A stretch of DNA of 64,000 nucleotides, from assembly GCA_016844945.1 (NCBI GenBank), contig JAERTJ010000037.1, positions 1 to 64,000 on the forward strand, given 5' to 3'. How positions within the stretch are numbered: position 1 is the first letter of the stretch; every line of letters starts with the position of its first letter. The notes below the pieces were generated by a model. That model searched no databases. It saw nothing but the letters and a program-made list of their open reading frames with translations, and was not told the origin of the DNA. Origin of the DNA: Fidelibacterota bacterium. GTDB lineage: Bacteria; Fidelibacterota; UBA8477; JABMPR01. Shown here piece by piece: positions 26,486 through 35,965 of this stretch. The position numbers and the translations under genes are program-made.

Positions 26486-28477
26486 ATGGCAGAATTTAAA
26501 CTCATTACAGATTACTCTCCCAGCGGAGACCAGCCTGAAGCAATTGATGAACTTGTTTCAGGAGTTAAGTCCGGATCACCCTTTCAAACCTTGCTTGGTG
26601 TGACGGGTAGTGGAAAAACATATACCATCGCCAACGTGATTCAGGCTGTGCAAAAACCGACCCTTATCGTCTCTCACAATAAGACCCTGGCTGCCCAACT
26701 TTATGGAGAATTTAAATCCTTCTTCCCGGAGAATGGTGTCGAATATTTTATCTCTTATTACGACTACTACCAACCTGAGGCCTATTTACCAGTAACTGAC
26801 ACATTCATCGAGAAGGATATGTCGATGAATGAGGAAATTGACAAGCTGAGACTCAAGGCAACGAGTGCTCTCTTATCCCGCAAGGATGTAATCGTTGTGG
26901 CTTCAGTTTCATGCATTTACGGATTAGGGGATCCTCAAGAATACAAAAAGTCCCTGGTGATTGTTAATAAGGGGGAGTCCTATAACCAACGTGACATCAT
27001 GCGCAAGTTGGTTGATATTTACTATGAACGCAATGACGTCAATTTTATACGTGGCAAATTCAGAGTTCGTGGTGATGTTCTTGAAATTTTCCCAGCCTAC
27101 AATGAAAACGCCATTCGGATTGAATTCTGGGGCAACCAGGTAACCGATATCATGACCATCGATCCATTGACTGGTGAGGTGGTCTCAGAGGATGATGTCT
27201 GTGTGGTTTATCCTGCTCGTCACTTTGTCACTTCCGATCAGCACATCCATAAGGCTCTGGATAGTATCGATGAGGAGCTAAAGGAACAAGTCGCAGAATT
27301 CCGGGTGAATAACAAACTTCTTGAGGCACAGAGGATTGAGCAACGCACAAAATTTGATATGGAAATGCTTCGAGAAGTAGGACATTGCTCAGGTATCGAG
27401 AATTACAGTCGGCATCTGACAGGGCGTGAACCTGGGGACCGGCCCTTTACACTCCTGGATTTCTTTCCGGATGACTTTTTGATGATTATTGATGAATCTC
27501 ATGTGACACTGCCTCAGTTCAGGGGTATGTATAATGGAGATTACTCTAGAAAACGTAACCTGGTTGACTATGGATTTCGTTTACCTTCTGCACTGGATAA
27601 CCGACCATTAAAGCTACCTGAGTTTGAAGATTCAATGAACCAGGTGATTTTTACGACGGCTACTCCTGCAGACTATGAATTAGAAAAATCTGATGGTGTC
27701 ATCATTGAGCAGGTCATCCGCCCCACAGGTTTATTGGATCCCGAAATCGAACTAAGAACAAGCAAAGGTCAAATTGATGATCTTATGGAAGAGATCAATC
27801 AACGGGTAGAGAACAAGGAAAGGGTTTTGGTCGTCACTTTAACCAAGCGCATGTCAGAAGACCTTACGGATTATTTGACCAACTATCATTTACGTGTCCG
27901 CTATCTCCATTCTGAAATTGACAGTATCAAGCGGATTTCAATTCTCCGTGACCTGAGACTAGGGGAGTTTGATGTCCTGGTAGGAATTAATCTGCTGCGA
28001 GAAGGTCTGGATCTTCCTGAAGTATCCCTGGTGGCAATCATAGATGCGGATAAAGAAGGATTTCTCAGAAGCAAAACATCTCTGATGCAGATCGCAGGTC
28101 GGGCAGCCAGGCATTCAAGCGGGAAAGTTATCCTCTACGCTGATAAAGTGACTGACAGCATGCAATACTTGCTGGATACAACCCAGCAACGCCGGGAAAA
28201 ACAAATTGCCTACAATACGAAGCATGGCATCACACCAACCACAATATACAAAACCGAAGAAGAGATAAAGGGCATCACCGGGGTCGCCGACGCCATGGAG
28301 AGCAAGCAGGAAGCCATTCGTGAAAGCTTGAAGAAGTATGATGTGGAATATGTTACAGGTGAACTACTGGATACGATGCGACAAGATATGCTTAGGGCGG
28401 CAGAAGGACTTGATTTTGAAAAGGCTGCAATGATCAGAGATGAAATAAAAAAAGTTGAAAACGAAATGAAACGATGA
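26486..28477 (+). CDS. uvrB: Excinuclease ABC subunit B
   Basis: 663 residues, the standard UvrB length. Helicase motif I is GVTGSGKTYT. The damage-probing beta-hairpin region YYDYYQPEAYLPVTDTFIEKD is intact, as are the DESHVTLPQ, FTTATP and QIAGRAARHSSGKV helicase motifs and the C-terminal UVR coiled-coil (LRAAEGLDFEKAAMIRDEIKK) that binds UvrC. It loads onto damaged DNA with UvrA and positions UvrC for incision. ATG 26486 (MAEFKLITDYSPSGDQPEAI) is the family N-terminus; a start 36 bases upstream adds a non-conserved hydrophobic stretch. Confidence 0.98.
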   Translation: MAEFKLITDYSPSGDQPEAIDELVSGVKSGSPFQTLLGVTGSGKTYTIANVIQAVQKPTLIVSHNKTLAAQLYGEFKSFFPENGVEYFISYYDYYQPEAYLPVTDTFIEKDMSMNEEIDKLRLKATSALLSRKDVIVVASVSCIYGLGDPQEYKKSLVIVNKGESYNQRDIMRKLVDIYYERNDVNFIRGKFRVRGDVLEIFPAYNENAIRIEFWGNQVTDIMTIDPLTGEVVSEDDVCVVYPARHFVTSDQHIHKALDSIDEELKEQVAEFRVNNKLLEAQRIEQRTKFDMEMLREVGHCSGIENYSRHLTGREPGDRPFTLLDFFPDDFLMIIDESHVTLPQFRGMYNGDYSRKRNLVDYGFRLPSALDNRPLKLPEFEDSMNQVIFTTATPADYELEKSDGVIIEQVIRPTGLLDPEIELRTSKGQIDDLMEEINQRVENKERVLVVTLTKRMSEDLTDYLTNYHLRVRYLHSEIDSIKRISILRDLRLGEFDVLVGINLLREGLDLPEVSLVAIIDADKEGFLRSKTSLMQIAGRAARHSSGKVILYADKVTDSMQYLLDTTQQRREKQIAYNTKHGITPTTIYKTEEEIKGITGVADAMESKQEAIRESLKKYDVEYVTGELLDTMRQDMLRAAEGLDFEKAAMIRDEIKKVENEMKR

Positions 28478-28486
28478 GATGATGTG

Positions 28487-29719
28487 ATGGATAATTCAAT
28501 CTATTTCGAGACAAATCGTACAGATACTTTACAGCAGAAATTTGGCATTCTAGGTAAGTCAACAGGTGTACAGTCAATGCTTGAAACCATTGAGCAAGTG
28601 GCACCTACGGATATTTCTGTGCTCATTGCAGGCGAAAGTGGCTCAGGTAAGGAGTTGGTCGCCTCAGCTCTTCACAAGCATAGCAGACGTTCACATAAAC
28701 CATTTGTCATTGTCAATTGTGGAGCCATTCCTGCAGGAATCATTGAGAGCGAATTATTTGGTCACAAGAAGGGAGCGTTTACCGGGGCTCAGAGTGATCG
28801 AAAGGGATATTTCCAATCTGCTGATGGTGGAACTATATTTTTAGACGAAATTGGTGAAACACCCCTGGAAACTCAGGTGAAATTGTTACGAGTTCTGGAG
28901 CAAGGAGAGTTTTTACCAGTCGGCTCCTCAACCTCAATGAAGGTGGATGTCAGGATTGTGGCTGCCTCTAACCGCAACCTGGAAAAAGAAGTTGAAGCAG
29001 GATCTTTTCGGAAGGACCTCTTTTATAGACTCAAAGCCATTACTATCACAGTTCCTTCACTGAGAGACAGGCGTGAAGATATTGCAGCATTGGCAAACAA
29101 ATTCGCAAATGATTGTGCCGTTCGAAATCAGATTTTGTTTAAAGGGTTTTCTGAAGGAGCCTTTCAAGTCATGCGGCAACATAGCTGGCCGGGTAATATT
29201 CGTGAGTTAAAGAATTTTATCGAGAGTATGGTCATCCTTGAAAAGGGAGGTGTAATTAAGACAGATGTGATTTACCGCTATTTAAATGCTGAATCAACAC
29301 CCACCGAAATGAACCCTTTGCTGCCAGTCAAACTGGATCGTAATGTAGATCAGGCTGAACGCGAATTGATTCTCCAGCAGCTGTTTATGCTCAGGCGTGA
29401 AATTGCTGAAATGAAGGAACTAATAGCCCAGGGGGTGGTACCACGTCCACAGGAAGGTAGCTCCTCTGAAGAATACCATCCTGCACTGGAGGTTTTACCT
29501 GATGATCACAATCAGGAAATCGATAGTGAGAGTTCACCAGCTATCCTGAACCCAACATTATTGGGGGCATTGACTGCTGCTCAAGTTGAAAAGGAATTGA
29601 TTACCCGGAGTCTGGAGCGCTTTAACTTCAATAAGCGAAAAACAGCACAGGCTCTGGAGATGGCAGAAAGAACACTTTACAGAAAGATTAAAGAGTATGA
29701 TATTGTTAAAGAAAGTTAG
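28487..29719 (+). CDS. Sigma-54-dependent transcriptional activator lacking a receiver domain
   Basis: About 410 residues: a short N-terminal tail (about 25 residues), an AAA+ domain (about 25-265) with Walker A GESGSGKE, the sigma-54 contact loop GAFTGAQSDRKGYF, Walker B GGTIFLDEIGE and the arginine finger region, a charged linker, and a Fis-type helix-turn-helix (about 360-410; [27 protein letters not shown]). With no sensor domain it may be constitutively active or controlled by a partner protein. The linker contains a short helix MLRREIAEMKELI. It starts nine bases after uvrB and overlaps the LptE-like gene by 23 bases. ATG 28487 is chosen; GTG 28484 is equally possible. Confidence 0.94.
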   Translation: MDNSIYFETNRTDTLQQKFGILGKSTGVQSMLETIEQVAPTDISVLIAGESGSGKELVASALHKHSRRSHKPFVIVNCGAIPAGIIESELFGHKKGAFTGAQSDRKGYFQSADGGTIFLDEIGETPLETQVKLLRVLEQGEFLPVGSSTSMKVDVRIVAASNRNLEKEVEAGSFRKDLFYRLKAITITVPSLRDRREDIAALANKFANDCAVRNQILFKGFSEGAFQVMRQHSWPGNIRELKNFIESMVILEKGGVIKTDVIYRYLNAESTPTEMNPLLPVKLDRNVDQAERELILQQLFMLRREIAEMKELIAQGVVPRPQEGSSSEEYHPALEVLPDDHNQEIDSESSPAILNPTLLGALTAAQVEKELITRSLERFNFNKRKTAQALEMAERTLYRKIKEYDIVKES

Positions 29720-30218
29720 CCTGCTCATCCTGATTGCAGGAATCTTATCCACCTGTGGTATCTACTCATTCAAAGGGAGTATCCCCGATCATCTCCACGA
29801 TGTGGAATTGATCACCTTCAGGAATTTGACGACTGAATTTGCTGTTGAGACAGATCTCGAAGCGGCTCTTACTGAAAGAATGCTAAATGAACAACTCTTA
29901 TCATTGTCTGCCAAAGAATCACCTGATTCACATATTGAAGGCAAAATTAATAGCATTACTGACAAGCCTAATAGCTTTGATGAGAACGAAAATGTTTTAG
30001 AATATCGACTCGAATTTCGGGGCGAGGTGATCTGGTATGATCACATCAGGGAAAAAGAGCTATTTAAAAAGAATTACTCTGTATTTGGTACATATTTCAG
30101 CGAAGATGAAAATGCCAAACGCAGTGACGAAGAAAAATTGACGCGCGAAGATGCGTATGAAGAAACGATTGAAAAACTGGTTGATTTTATCATAGAATCA
30201 ATGACGGAAGAATGGTAG
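29697..30218 (+). CDS. lptE: LptE-family LPS-assembly lipoprotein
   Basis: 173 residues. Signal ([20 protein letters not shown]) with a lipidated Cys near residue 20, followed by [23 protein letters not shown]. The CGIYSF.G opening and the IxxFxN pattern are typical of Bacteroidota-type LptE. The later [20 protein letters not shown] and a C-terminal helix also fit. LptE plugs the LptD barrel that inserts LPS into the outer membrane. LptD is not in the window. Its start lies within the 3' end of the sigma-54 activator gene, so the two are translated together. Confidence 0.85.
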   Translation: MILLKKVSLLILIAGILSTCGIYSFKGSIPDHLHDVELITFRNLTTEFAVETDLEAALTERMLNEQLLSLSAKESPDSHIEGKINSITDKPNSFDENENVLEYRLEFRGEVIWYDHIREKELFKKNYSVFGTYFSEDENAKRSDEEKLTREDAYEETIEKLVDFIIESMTEEW

Positions 30219-30226
30219 GGATACAA

Positions 30227-31534
30227 ATGTCCGGGAAAGATACAAAAGAATATTTTATTCAAAACGCAAAAGACTTTGTGGGAGAGACTGTTACCCTTAA
30301 GGGATGGGCCTATAGCGTCCGTAAAGGGGGTAAGATCTGGTTTTTACTCCTAAGAGATGGTACTGGTATCATGCAGTGTGTAATCACCAAATTTGACGCA
30401 GATGAAGCCTCATTTGACTTAAAAGGTCAAATCACTCAAGAGTCTTCTGTAATGGTTACAGGTCTAGTGAAAGAGGAACCTCGTTCACCGGGTGGATATG
30501 AGATGTTAGTTGAGTCCATGGCGTTAGTTGCACTGGCCGACGAATATCCGATTTCAAAAAAGGAACACGGTACAGACTACCTCATGGATAACCGTCACCT
30601 CTGGTTGAGATCTAAGCGTCAACATGCCATCATACGTATCAGGCATACAATCATTAAAGCGATCAGGGATTATTTTGATGATCGCGATTTCACTCTGGTG
30701 GATACACCTATATTCCAGAAAGCTGCCACTGAAGGAACTGCAACACTCTTTAAAACCAAATATTTTGGTGACGAAGCGTTCCTAACTCAGAGTGGTCAGC
30801 TCTATGGTGAGGCTGGTGCAGCTGCATTTGGCAAAATCTATTGCTTTGGTCCTACATTTCGTGCCGAAAAGTCAAAAACACGCAGGCATCTCACGGAATT
30901 CTGGATGGTTGAGCCAGAGATGGCTTACTATGATCTTGACATGAACATGGATGTTGCTGAGGACTTTGTGTCCTATATCGTCTCCCAAGTACTTGAACAT
31001 CGTAGACCTGAGCTTGAGACCCTTGAAAGAGATATCAGTAAGCTGGAAGCTATTCAAAAGCCTTTTCCCCGTATCTCATATACAGATGCAGTGAAAATTC
31101 TTCAGGAAAACGGTGTGGATTTTAAATGGGGCGATGATTTTGGCGGCGGGGATGAGACAATTATCTCCAGTCAATTTGAAAGCCCCGTCATGGTTCACAG
31201 GTATCCATCAGCCATTAAGGCGTTTTACATGAAACGTGATCCAGAGAACGATAAACAAGCGATGGCTCTGGATATGCTGGCACCTGAAGGGTATGGTGAA
31301 ATCATTGGGGGATCCCAACGTGAGGATGATATCGAAGCATTAATTGAACGCATCAAGGAAGATGGCGCTACAGAAGAAGATTATAACTGGTATCTCGACT
31401 TGAGACGTTACGGTTCTTTTCCTCATTCAGGCTTTGGTCTTGGTGTTGAGCGAGTTGTATCCTGGTTATGCGGACTCCAACACATCAGAGAAACTATTCC
31501 ATTCCCGCGGACGATTACTCGCTTGAATCCATGA
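30227..31534 (+). CDS. asnS: Asparaginyl-tRNA synthetase
   Basis: 435 residues, class IIb synthetase. OB-fold anticodon-binding domain (about 15-110; [26 protein letters not shown]), then the catalytic core with [50 protein letters not shown] (motif 2), and [21 protein letters not shown] (motif 3). [13 protein letters not shown] rather than HxxEFxxxDxE supports Asn over Asp specificity. ATG 30227 follows TAGGGA by eight bases. The stop overlaps the start of the next gene (ATGA). Confidence 0.97.
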   Translation: MSGKDTKEYFIQNAKDFVGETVTLKGWAYSVRKGGKIWFLLLRDGTGIMQCVITKFDADEASFDLKGQITQESSVMVTGLVKEEPRSPGGYEMLVESMALVALADEYPISKKEHGTDYLMDNRHLWLRSKRQHAIIRIRHTIIKAIRDYFDDRDFTLVDTPIFQKAATEGTATLFKTKYFGDEAFLTQSGQLYGEAGAAAFGKIYCFGPTFRAEKSKTRRHLTEFWMVEPEMAYYDLDMNMDVAEDFVSYIVSQVLEHRRPELETLERDISKLEAIQKPFPRISYTDAVKILQENGVDFKWGDDFGGGDETIISSQFESPVMVHRYPSAIKAFYMKRDPENDKQAMALDMLAPEGYGEIIGGSQREDDIEALIERIKEDGATEEDYNWYLDLRRYGSFPHSGFGLGVERVVSWLCGLQHIRETIPFPRTITRLNP

Positions 31535-32010
31535 TCCTATCCAAGCATACGATAAGAATTGCAATCATCGGTGGCAGAAAAGCCAGTGATGAGGCACTAC
31601 AATTCGCCTATGATGTAGGTAAGCTACTTGGTGAGCAGGACATACTTGTCTATACCGGTGGCGGTCCTGGAATCATGGAATCCTGCAGCCGTGGTGTCCA
31701 TGATGGAGGGGGTATTGCCGTCGGTGTTCTAAAGGGCTCCACCTCTGAAGAAGCCAATCAATATGTCCAAATTCCCATTATGACAGGTATGGGTGATTTA
31801 CGGAATGGGATTCTGGTCAGATCGGTTCATGGTGCCATTGCCATCGAAGGCAATTATGGAACCTTATCTGAAATAGCTTATACCCTTGGATATGAAAAGC
31901 CTGCCGTCGGCTTCCAAACGTGGGATATACCAGGATTGAAAGCTGTAGATTCACCGGAGCAGGCTGTGGAAACCATATTGAATCTCATTGGGACGCAAAT
32001 TAATGTCTGA
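31531..32010 (+). CDS. SLOG/LOG-like nucleotide-binding protein (TIGR00725 type)
   Basis: 159 residues of a Rossmann-like fold. [43 protein letters not shown] and [25 protein letters not shown] match the TIGR00725 branch of the lysine-decarboxylase-like (SLOG) superfamily. GGGPGIMES and GxxGTLxE are the nucleotide-phosphate loops. Relatives hydrolyse nucleotide monophosphates or sense nucleotide ligands. Overlaps with asnS before it and nadE behind it suggest a link to NAD or nucleotide metabolism, which is inference. ATG 31531 sits in the ATGA overlap; a longer start is not supported. Confidence 0.85.
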   Translation: MILSKHTIRIAIIGGRKASDEALQFAYDVGKLLGEQDILVYTGGGPGIMESCSRGVHDGGGIAVGVLKGSTSEEANQYVQIPIMTGMGDLRNGILVRSVHGAIAIEGNYGTLSEIAYTLGYEKPAVGFQTWDIPGLKAVDSPEQAVETILNLIGTQINV

Positions 32011-33643
32011 CCTGAATATTGTCATCGCCCAGATCAACCCTACGGTTGGTGCATTACGCGCCAATACGGATGGCGCACTAGCCATTATGAAGGAAATGGA
32101 AGCAGCAGGAAAAGATTTATTGGTGTTTCCTGAGATGTATATCCCTGGATATCCTGCCCAGGATCTCATTCTTGAAAAACATTTTGTCATTGATAACCTG
32201 AAAATGGTCAATGAATTAGCGCAAGCAAGTGGTGAGATGTTGACCCTGGTTGGAGCCATTCATTATGACGGTGAAGATACATATAATGGTGTAGCAGTCC
32301 TACAGCATGGAAAATTGTTGCAATGGGTGCACAAATCGCTATTACCGACTTATGATGTCTTTGATGAGTGGCGCTACTTCAAACCAGGTAGAGATAATAG
32401 TCCAGTACCTGTGGTATTCAGAAATGGATTAGAACTCCGACTTGGTATTCATGTTTGTGAAGATCTATGGGATGAAAATATCGATTACAAGATCTGTGAT
32501 ATTCTGGGTGAGAAGGGTGTTGATTTGTTTGTAAATCTCTCAGCATCACCCTTTGTAACAAACAAATACGTTGAGCGTAGTCGCCTTATAATCAACAAGG
32601 TACAGCGTTTCAATAAACCGTATATATATGTCAATCTGGTGGGTGGACAAGACCAATTGGTTTTCGATGGAATGTCCATGGTTTCAGATCAACATGGTAA
32701 GTGGGTTCATATCTGTCCCCAGTTTGAAGAGAGTATCTGTCAGATCACTCTACCGCTTGAGGGGGATATATCATCTCCAAAGACTTTGCCCATGCCATCA
32801 AAAGAAGCCCAGGTTTTTAGTGGACTTGTTCTGGGGGTACGTGACTATTTCAGGAAAACCCGTCATCGTAAGGCTGTCCTGGGGCTTTCTGGTGGTATTG
32901 ATTCTGCTGTCACTGCAGCCATCGCTGTTGATGCATTGGGTCCTGAAAATGTGCTGGGAATCGCCATGCCATCCAAATATTCCTCAGATCATAGTGTTAG
33001 TGATGCTAAGCTACTTGCGGAAAATCTGGGGATGGAATATCTAAACGTTCCCATCGGCAACATATTTAACGGATTTCAGCAGACATATACTGATGTAGTG
33101 GATGAACCACTAAGTGGTTTACCCGAGGAAAATCTACAAGCTCGTATTCGTGGTAATATCCTCATGAGCTTTTCAAATCGGGATGGGAGTTTATTACTGA
33201 CGACTGGCAACAAGACTGAGATTGCGCTGGGATACTGCACGCTCTATGGTGATATGTCAGGCGGACTGGCAGTTATCAGCGATATCGGTAAAAGTATGGT
33301 TTACGCGATTGCCCGGTATTTTAATGAATGTCGAGAGAGTAATGTCATTCCTGAAAATACAATTACGAAAGAACCCAGCGCTGAATTGAGGGAAAACCAG
33401 GTTGATCCCTTTGACTACGAGGTAGTGGGTCCACTTGTGAATGCCATCATTGAAGAACATTCAGATATGGAGACCCTGATTAAAAACGGATGGGATCCTG
33501 ATCTTGTAAAAGAGTTGCTACACAAAGTCAGAATAAACGAATATAAACGACAGCAGATGCCACCTGGAATTCGTGTTTCCTCTAAAGCATTTGGAATTGG
33601 TCGTCGTATGCCAATTGTGAACCACTATCGTCAGGATAATTAA
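32003..33643 (+). CDS. nadE: Glutamine-dependent NAD+ synthetase
   Basis: 546 residues. The N-terminal nitrilase-type glutaminase (about 1-255) has the Glu-Lys-Cys triad in FPEMYIPGY, HKSLLPTYDVFDE and HVCEDLWD. The C-terminal ATP-pyrophosphatase (about 270-546) has LGLSGGIDSAVTAAIA, TGNKTEIALGYCTLYGDMSGG and KEPSAELRENQVD. It converts deamido-NAD to NAD using glutamine-derived ammonia, the last step of both de novo and salvage pathways. ATG 32003 overlaps the SLOG gene by eight bases and begins [16 protein letters not shown], the family N-terminus. Confidence 0.97.
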   Translation: MSDLNIVIAQINPTVGALRANTDGALAIMKEMEAAGKDLLVFPEMYIPGYPAQDLILEKHFVIDNLKMVNELAQASGEMLTLVGAIHYDGEDTYNGVAVLQHGKLLQWVHKSLLPTYDVFDEWRYFKPGRDNSPVPVVFRNGLELRLGIHVCEDLWDENIDYKICDILGEKGVDLFVNLSASPFVTNKYVERSRLIINKVQRFNKPYIYVNLVGGQDQLVFDGMSMVSDQHGKWVHICPQFEESICQITLPLEGDISSPKTLPMPSKEAQVFSGLVLGVRDYFRKTRHRKAVLGLSGGIDSAVTAAIAVDALGPENVLGIAMPSKYSSDHSVSDAKLLAENLGMEYLNVPIGNIFNGFQQTYTDVVDEPLSGLPEENLQARIRGNILMSFSNRDGSLLLTTGNKTEIALGYCTLYGDMSGGLAVISDIGKSMVYAIARYFNECRESNVIPENTITKEPSAELRENQVDPFDYEVVGPLVNAIIEEHSDMETLIKNGWDPDLVKELLHKVRINEYKRQQMPPGIRVSSKAFGIGRRMPIVNHYRQDN

Positions 33644-33798
33644 TTCTGCTCATATTCTGGCACATCTCTGCCATATAGACCCTTTTATCTTCAGATATAC
33701 GCCATTATGACCCATAATTCTGGTTGGCATAGCTATTGTCAATGTAGAGGCGATGAGATTTGCCACAAATAATATGAAACACATAGATGAGGTGAAAA

Positions 33799-35724
33799 AT
33801 GGGTAAAGTTATCGGTATCGATTTAGGTACCACAAACTCTTGCGTATCAGTGATCGAGGGAAAAGATTCCGTTGTTATCACGAATGCAGAAGGTGGAAGA
33901 ACCACTCCTTCAGTGGTGGCTTTTGCAAAAGAGGGGAATCGTCTTGTTGGTCAGCCAGCAAAACGTCAAGCAATTACAAATCCTACAAATACGATTTATT
34001 CAGTAAAACGATTTATGGGTCGCAAGTTCAATGAAGTTGGACGCGAGATAGAAGAAGTACCATACCAGATTATCAGTGGTCCTGGTGGACGAAGTCAGGT
34101 TCAGGTTGGAGATGATTCTTATTCACCACCAGAAATTTCAGCCATGGTTCTGCAAAAGATGAAGCAGACTGCTGAAGAATACCTGGGTGAAAAAGTTGAT
34201 GATGCTGTGGTCACAGTTCCCGCCTATTTCAATGACTCCCAACGTCAGGCAACCAAGGATGCAGGTAAAATTGCCGGTTTGAATGTTCTGAGGATCATCA
34301 ACGAGCCGACTGCTGCAGCACTAGCCTATGGTCTTGATAAGAAAAATGATGAAACAATCGCCGTCTTCGATCTTGGTGGTGGAACATTTGATGTTTCAGT
34401 ACTTGAACTGGGTGATGGTGTCTTCGAGGTGAAATCTACCAACGGTGATACCCACCTTGGTGGTGATGATTGGGATCAGGCCATTATTGAATGGTTGGTA
34501 GAAGAGTTCAAGAAAACTGAAGGAATTGACCTTTCTAAAGATGCCATGGGCATGCAGCGACTGAAAGAAGCTGCAGAAAAAGCCAAGGTTGAACTCTCTA
34601 GCACAAGCTCAACTGAAATCAACCTCCCATATATCACTGCCGATCAAACAGGTCCCAAACACCTGGTACTCACATTATCCCGTGCAAAATTTGAGGACCT
34701 CACTGACGATCTCTTCAAGCGTTTACGTCAGCCATGTGTCAGCGCCATTAAAGATGCTGGTCTGGTTGCCTCAGATATTGATGAAGTCATTCTGGTGGGT
34801 GGATCTACTCGTATTCCAAGAGTACAGGAGATTGTTAAAGAAATATTTGGAAAAGAACCTAATAAGGGTGTGAACCCAGATGAAGTTGTTGCCATGGGTG
34901 CTTCTATCCAGGGTGGCGTTTTATCCGGTTCAGTTTCAGATGTTCTTCTGCTTGATGTGACACCGCTTTCCATGGGTATTGAAACCCTCGGTGGTGTCTG
35001 CACCAAACTTATCGAACGCAACACGACCATTCCAACCAAGAAGAGCGAAACATTTTCCACAGCTGCTGATAATCAAACACAGGTTGAAATTCATGTTCTC
35101 CAGGGCGAGCGTCAAATGGCTGCAGACAATAAGTCATTGGGTCGTTTTATTCTGGATGGGATTCCACCAGCACCACGTGGCATGCCACAAGTAGAAGTGA
35201 CTTTCGATATTGATGCAAATGGAATTATGCATGTATCTGCCAAAGACAAGGCATCTGGTAAAGAACAGTCTATTCGAATTGAAGCATCCAGTGGTTTGTC
35301 TGATGCTGAAAAAGAAGAAATGATTAAAGATGCTGAACAACATGCTGATGAAGATACCAAGGCACGTGAACTCATAGACATTCGTAATCAAGCTGATGCA
35401 CTCGTATATCAAACTGAGAAAAATCTCAAAGAATATGGAGAAAAAGTACCGGGTGAGATGCGAGCAATGCTAGAGGAAAAAGTTGAAGCACTTAAATCAG
35501 TCCAGACAGGCTCTGATAAAGCTGCTATTGAGGCCGCAATTGCTTCACTGACTGAAATCTGGAATCAGGCATCTGGATCCATGTATGAAGCTGCTAAGGA
35601 CGAAGGTGAACAACCCTCAGCTGAAACAGGTGATGCAGGTCCAAAGGCTTCTAAATCCACTGATGAAGAAGAAGTTGAAGAAGCTGATTTTGAAGTGGTA
35701 GACGACGCAGATACCAAAAAGTAA
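33799..35724 (+). CDS. dnaK: Chaperone DnaK (Hsp70)
   Basis: 641 residues, complete: ATPase domain ([48 protein letters not shown]), substrate-binding domain ([18 protein letters not shown]) and a helical lid ending in an acidic tail with [10 protein letters not shown]. It folds and protects cytoplasmic proteins with DnaJ and GrpE. Neither co-chaperone gene is adjacent, so dnaK stands alone here. GAGGTGAAAA lies just before the start. No CIRCE (TTAGCACTC-N9-GAGTGCTAA) inverted repeat is visible in the 155-base upstream region, so HrcA control is not supported. Confidence 0.99.
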   Translation: MGKVIGIDLGTTNSCVSVIEGKDSVVITNAEGGRTTPSVVAFAKEGNRLVGQPAKRQAITNPTNTIYSVKRFMGRKFNEVGREIEEVPYQIISGPGGRSQVQVGDDSYSPPEISAMVLQKMKQTAEEYLGEKVDDAVVTVPAYFNDSQRQATKDAGKIAGLNVLRIINEPTAAALAYGLDKKNDETIAVFDLGGGTFDVSVLELGDGVFEVKSTNGDTHLGGDDWDQAIIEWLVEEFKKTEGIDLSKDAMGMQRLKEAAEKAKVELSSTSSTEINLPYITADQTGPKHLVLTLSRAKFEDLTDDLFKRLRQPCVSAIKDAGLVASDIDEVILVGGSTRIPRVQEIVKEIFGKEPNKGVNPDEVVAMGASIQGGVLSGSVSDVLLLDVTPLSMGIETLGGVCTKLIERNTTIPTKKSETFSTAADNQTQVEIHVLQGERQMAADNKSLGRFILDGIPPAPRGMPQVEVTFDIDANGIMHVSAKDKASGKEQSIRIEASSGLSDAEKEEMIKDAEQHADEDTKARELIDIRNQADALVYQTEKNLKEYGEKVPGEMRAMLEEKVEALKSVQTGSDKAAIEAAIASLTEIWNQASGSMYEAAKDEGEQPSAETGDAGPKASKSTDEEEVEEADFEVVDDADTKK

Positions 35725-35768
35725 AACATAGATTGGGGAGTGCAAACTCCACAGTCGTTTATATAATA

Positions 35769-35811
35769 AGGCAATGATCAGGTAGTTCACACTATCCTGG
35801 TCATTGCTTTT
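35769..35811 (+). terminator. Rho-independent terminator after dnaK
   Basis: GCAATGATCAGG...CCTGGTCATTGC forms a long stem with one G-U and a loop near TAGTTCACACTA, followed by TTTTC. The rest of the 240-base gap up to 35966 (the next gene) shows only a ribosome binding site (AAGGAG near 35948). Confidence 0.85.
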
Positions 35812-35965
35812 CATATTATTAACATTGTTCCAATTCCAAGCATGGAATGATGGGGGAAATATTGTTGTGAGCATAAACAAATCAATGAACTCTCAAGGCG
35901 CTAAGGGGTAGATATATCCGTATATGGCTGTAAATTCAAAGCCATGTTAAGGAGCAGATAGAGGT

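Noticed and set aside
33644-33798. CIRCE element or heat-shock promoter before dnaK
   Set aside because: No TTAGCACTC-N9-GAGTGCTAA-like repeat and no convincing -35/-10 pair could be read.
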